A stretch of 14,665 nt of DNA, from the NCBI GenBank assembly GCA_045801465.1, contig JBJMSU010000071.1, positions 1 to 14,665 of the forward strand. The letters run 5' to 3'. The notes under the pieces are model-generated. The model was not told the DNA's origin and did not search any database. It saw nothing but the letters and a program-made list of their open reading frames with translations. The translations under genes were made by a program, and so were the position numbers. The DNA is from DATFWC01 sp045801465 (GTDB taxonomy: Bacteria > Pseudomonadota > Alphaproteobacteria > Rhizobiales > Xanthobacteraceae). Shown here piece after piece: positions 12,803 to 14,665 of this stretch. The stretch's first letter is position 1, and every line of letters begins with the position of its first letter.

Positions 12803-13798
12803 ATGAAGACCCGGCATGACGCAATCACCCGTCGTCACACCCTCGCCGCAACCGGCGCCCTTCTTACCTCTGCGCTCCTGCCGGCGCGCTCCGCCCATGC
12901 ACTGGAGACGATCCGCCAGGGCTATCAGACGAACATGTGGGGCATGCCCACCTACTATCTCCTCAAATCTGGCGCGCTCGAGAAGCGCGGCATCAAGTTC
13001 GAGGAGTTCGCCGTGCCGTCCGGCAATCTCACCATGCAGCAGATGGTGGCGCGCCAGGTGGATTTAGGCACCTATGCCGGTCCCTCCTTCATCATCGGCC
13101 ACGACAAGGGCGGCCTTATCGGCATCGCCGTGATCGAGAACGTCGGCAAGACCGCCAGCGTGATGGTGCGCAAGGACCTCAACATCACCAAGATCAGCGA
13201 GCTCAAGGGGCTCAAGATCGCCAATCAGACCGGGTCGTCGGTCGGAAACATTTTCGTCGACCAGATCGCGCCCGCCGCCGGGCTCAAGAAAGGCGACTAC
13301 CAGGAAGTCCGCATGGACGTGAACAACATGGTCGCCGCACTTGCCGCCAAGACGGTCGACGTCATGGTCAATGTCGAGCCTTACAACGCGATCGCCGAGG
13401 CCGACGGCTTGGCGAGCAAGATCATGAACTACTGGGATGTGGACAAGATGCCGGTGTTCATGGCGGCGACGCCGGACTTCGTGCAGAAGAGCCCGGACAC
13501 CGTCGTCGCCTATCTCAAGGCGTGGCTCGACGTGGCGCGCGACTTCACGGACAATCCCAACAAGGTGGCGGACGCGATCTACGCGTTCTACACCTCGAAG
13601 GGCTATACGATGTCGCAGGAGACGTTCCGCAAGGCGCTCTCAACCGTCGACGTGAACCCCGGCTTCCCCTCCGATCTGCATGCCTACATGAACGAGCAGG
13701 CGGAGATTCTGCGCAAGGAGAAGAAGATTTCCGCCATTCCCGACTGGAGCAAGGCACTGCGGCCGGATTTCATGGAGAAGGCGCGCATGGGCGCGTGA
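12803..13798 (+). CDS. ABC transporter substrate-binding protein (NMT1/SsuA/TauA-like)
   Basis: This is a 331-residue periplasmic binding protein of the sulfonate/nitrate/taurine superfamily. The leader has twin Arg at 10-11 (ITRRHTLAATG), a mild hydrophobic core and a likely cut after AHA (31-33), so Tat export is plausible. The mature part starts LETIRQGYQTNMWGMP. Further family-like features are ISELKGLKIANQTGSS (lobe hinge region) and VDVMVNVEPYNAIAE. The ATG at 12803 has AAGGAGG about 10 nt upstream. It forms an ATPase-binding protein pair, the second half of the importer. The ligand is not evident; nearby pobA makes an aromatic or other organic acid a reasonable hypothesis only. Confidence 0.92.
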   Translation: MKTRHDAITRRHTLAATGALLTSALLPARSAHALETIRQGYQTNMWGMPTYYLLKSGALEKRGIKFEEFAVPSGNLTMQQMVARQVDLGTYAGPSFIIGHDKGGLIGIAVIENVGKTASVMVRKDLNITKISELKGLKIANQTGSSVGNIFVDQIAPAAGLKKGDYQEVRMDVNNMVAALAAKTVDVMVNVEPYNAIAEADGLASKIMNYWDVDKMPVFMAATPDFVQKSPDTVVAYLKAWLDVARDFTDNPNKVADAIYAFYTSKGYTMSQETFRKALSTVDVNPGFPSDLHAYMNEQAEILRKEKKISAIPDWSKALRPDFMEKARMGA

Positions 13799-13831
13799 GC
13801 AAGGCGCCTCACCGCGGTGAAGTCCATGCGA

Positions 13832-13865
13832 GTCGATTGGGTGCCCTTTCGGGCAGCCAATCGAC
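13832..13865. terminator. Strong hairpin between the binding-protein gene and the toxin-antitoxin pair
   Basis: GTCGATTGGGTGCCC (13832-13846) pairs with GGGCAGCCAATCGAC (13851-13865) over 15 bp with one mismatch and a TTTC loop. It lies 33 bp after the binding-protein stop and ends 8 bp before the MNT start codon. CTTGT follows instead of a U-tract. It may end the transporter transcript, mark a promoterless boundary, or control the toxin-antitoxin leader. Confidence 0.6.
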
Positions 13866-13873
13866 CTTGTAAA

Positions 13874-14191
13874 ATGTCCGACATGACCCGAGAAGATGTT
13901 ATCGCGGCACTACGCGCTCATGAACCGGAGCTCAAGGCAGTGGGCGTCTTGAGCTTGTCCTTGGTCGGATCTTTTGCGCGTGGAGATGCGGAGGACGATT
14001 CCGACATCGATGTCGTTGTGCGGCTCACGGATGACCCGCAGTATCGCGGTTTCGGCTATTTCGGACGAATCGAGGAGCTCACGCGCCGGCTGGAAGCCAT
14101 TCTGGGACGGCCCGTCGATGTTCTCACCGAACCAATACGGAAGGATCGGCTGCGGCGTAGGATTGACAGGGATCGCACCGTTGCCTTCTGA
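13874..14191 (+). CDS. mntA: MNT-domain nucleotidyltransferase, probable antitoxin
   Basis: This 105-residue minimal nucleotidyltransferase has GSFARG at 32-37, followed by SDID with catalytic Asp44 and Asp46 and a third Asp82 in RPVDVLTE. In studied pairs MntA AMPylates the HepT toxin on Tyr near the HxY motif and so silences it. The ATG at 13874 fits the domain start; a longer frame from 13817 would run through the upstream hairpin and is rejected. No Shine-Dalgarno sequence is evident. It overlaps the following hepT-like gene by 11 bp and precedes it, so the antitoxin comes first here. GC is visibly lower than in the ABC genes, which suggests acquisition by transfer. Confidence 0.88.
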   Translation: MSDMTREDVIAALRAHEPELKAVGVLSLSLVGSFARGDAEDDSDIDVVVRLTDDPQYRGFGYFGRIEELTRRLEAILGRPVDVLTEPIRKDRLRRRIDRDRTVAF

Positions 14192-14543
14192 GAAGCCGAT
14201 ACTCCGTCTCGAGGACATTCTTGACAACATCGATCGAATTCAACGCTACACAAGAGACCTGGACTTCGATCATTTCCTTTTAGACACCCAATGCCATGAT
14301 GCCGTCGAGCGTTGTTTGCTGCGCATCTCCGAAGCCGCAAAGAAACTGGAGGGTGTGGTCGATTTGATCCTGCCCGATCAGCCCTGGATGCAGATTCGCG
14401 CCGTTGGCAATGTGCTGCGACATGACTACGACGAGGTAGACCCCGCGGTCATTTGGCAGATTGTGACGACGCATCTTGCCCCGCTGGAGCGGGCGGTTGA
14501 GACGGCACTGACCAAACTACGAACGGAAAAAGATGCACCATGA
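14181..14543 (+). CDS. hepT: HepT-like (DUF86) HEPN-domain protein, probable toxin
   Basis: This 120-residue all-helical HEPN protein is the usual partner of MntA and acts as an RNase in characterised systems. From the TTG at 14181 the start MPSEKPILRLEDIL fits the family. GGGA lies about 10 nt upstream, and no ATG is available nearby. The motif region reads R73-AVGNVL-R80-H81-D-Y83, so the HxY part and the AMPylation-type Tyr83 are present. The Arg normally five residues before His is Gly76. Arg73 or Arg80 may substitute, or the protein may be a variant or inactive toxin. The 11-bp overlap with mntA indicates coupled expression. Confidence 0.85.
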   Translation: MPSEKPILRLEDILDNIDRIQRYTRDLDFDHFLLDTQCHDAVERCLLRISEAAKKLEGVVDLILPDQPWMQIRAVGNVLRHDYDEVDPAVIWQIVTTHLAPLERAVETALTKLRTEKDAP

Positions 14544-14570
14544 TGGTGGCGGAAACCCAAGGAGAAAAGC

Positions 14571-14665
14571 ATGACCGTCGTTGAGAACAGCCCGTTGACA
14601 AAAGGCGCCTACGAGCCGGTGTGCTGGAATTTCAAGCTCCTCGCCCAGCACGAGCTCGGCGGCTT
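14571..14665 (+). CDS. 5' end of a gene cut by the window edge
   Basis: The ATG at 14571 has AAGGAG 6 nt upstream, an excellent ribosome-binding site. Thirty-one codons are visible before the window ends (MTVVENSPLTKGAYEP, then CWNFKLLAQHELGGF), with good GC3. There is no signal peptide at the start. I do not recognise the family with any certainty; the HELGGF segment is reminiscent of LVIVD-repeat proteins. It follows the toxin-antitoxin pair by 27 bp. Confidence 0.7.
   Translation, partial: MTVVENSPLTKGAYEPVCWNFKLLAQHELGG

Overview
This window reads as chromosomal DNA from a GC-rich alphaproteobacterium, most likely a member of the Hyphomicrobiales (Bradyrhizobium/Xanthobacteraceae type). 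The grounds are the high GC and strong GC3 bias, the tRNA-Tyr/tRNA-Gly pair beside rlmB, an orphan Bug-type binding protein, TauABC/SsuABC-type transport genes, and small Tyr/Cys/Pro-rich secreted proteins. The placement is an inference: there is no rRNA or other taxonomic marker here.

Left part (1-4.6 kb): housekeeping and small envelope genes. The tail of a plus-strand gene ends in a clear intrinsic terminator. It faces a minus-strand unit, promoter > tRNA-Tyr(GTA) > tRNA-Gly(TCC) > MaoC-type hydratase, in which the hydratase ATG lies only about 10 nt after the tRNA-Gly CCA. rlmB (23S rRNA Gm2251 methyltransferase) runs the other way and ends at a perfect GC hairpin shared with two minus-strand genes for secreted proteins of unknown function. 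A tRNA-Thr(TGT) gene, a hypothetical gene and a lipoprotein gene follow.

Middle (4.6-9.5 kb): a minus-strand operon encodes a zinc-ribbon-like protein and both subunits of a 3-oxoacid CoA-transferase (scoA, scoB). It is divergent from an orphan Bug/TctC binding protein. A small exported-protein gene is divergent from two translationally coupled ABC permeases of the SsuC/TauC type.

Right part (9.5-14.67 kb): a class I methyltransferase, pobA (4-hydroxybenzoate 3-monooxygenase, with active-site residues conserved), a composite palindromic repeat, then an ABC ATPase and a Tat-type binding protein. Together with the upstream permeases these would make one complete importer split around pobA. The simplest reading is uptake of an aromatic or other organic acid coupled to protocatechuate-pathway entry, but the substrate is not shown by the sequence. 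After a strong hairpin comes an MNT nucleotidyltransferase/HepT toxin-antitoxin pair with lower GC and an unusual HEPN motif, and finally the 5' end of a gene cut by the window edge.

I see no CRISPR array, transposase, integrase or phage gene. Most content is ordinary. The points most worth a second look are the split transporter around pobA, the HepT motif variant, the hairpin that hides the scoA ribosome-binding site, the dyad inside the tRNA-Tyr promoter, and the tRNA-maoC junction.
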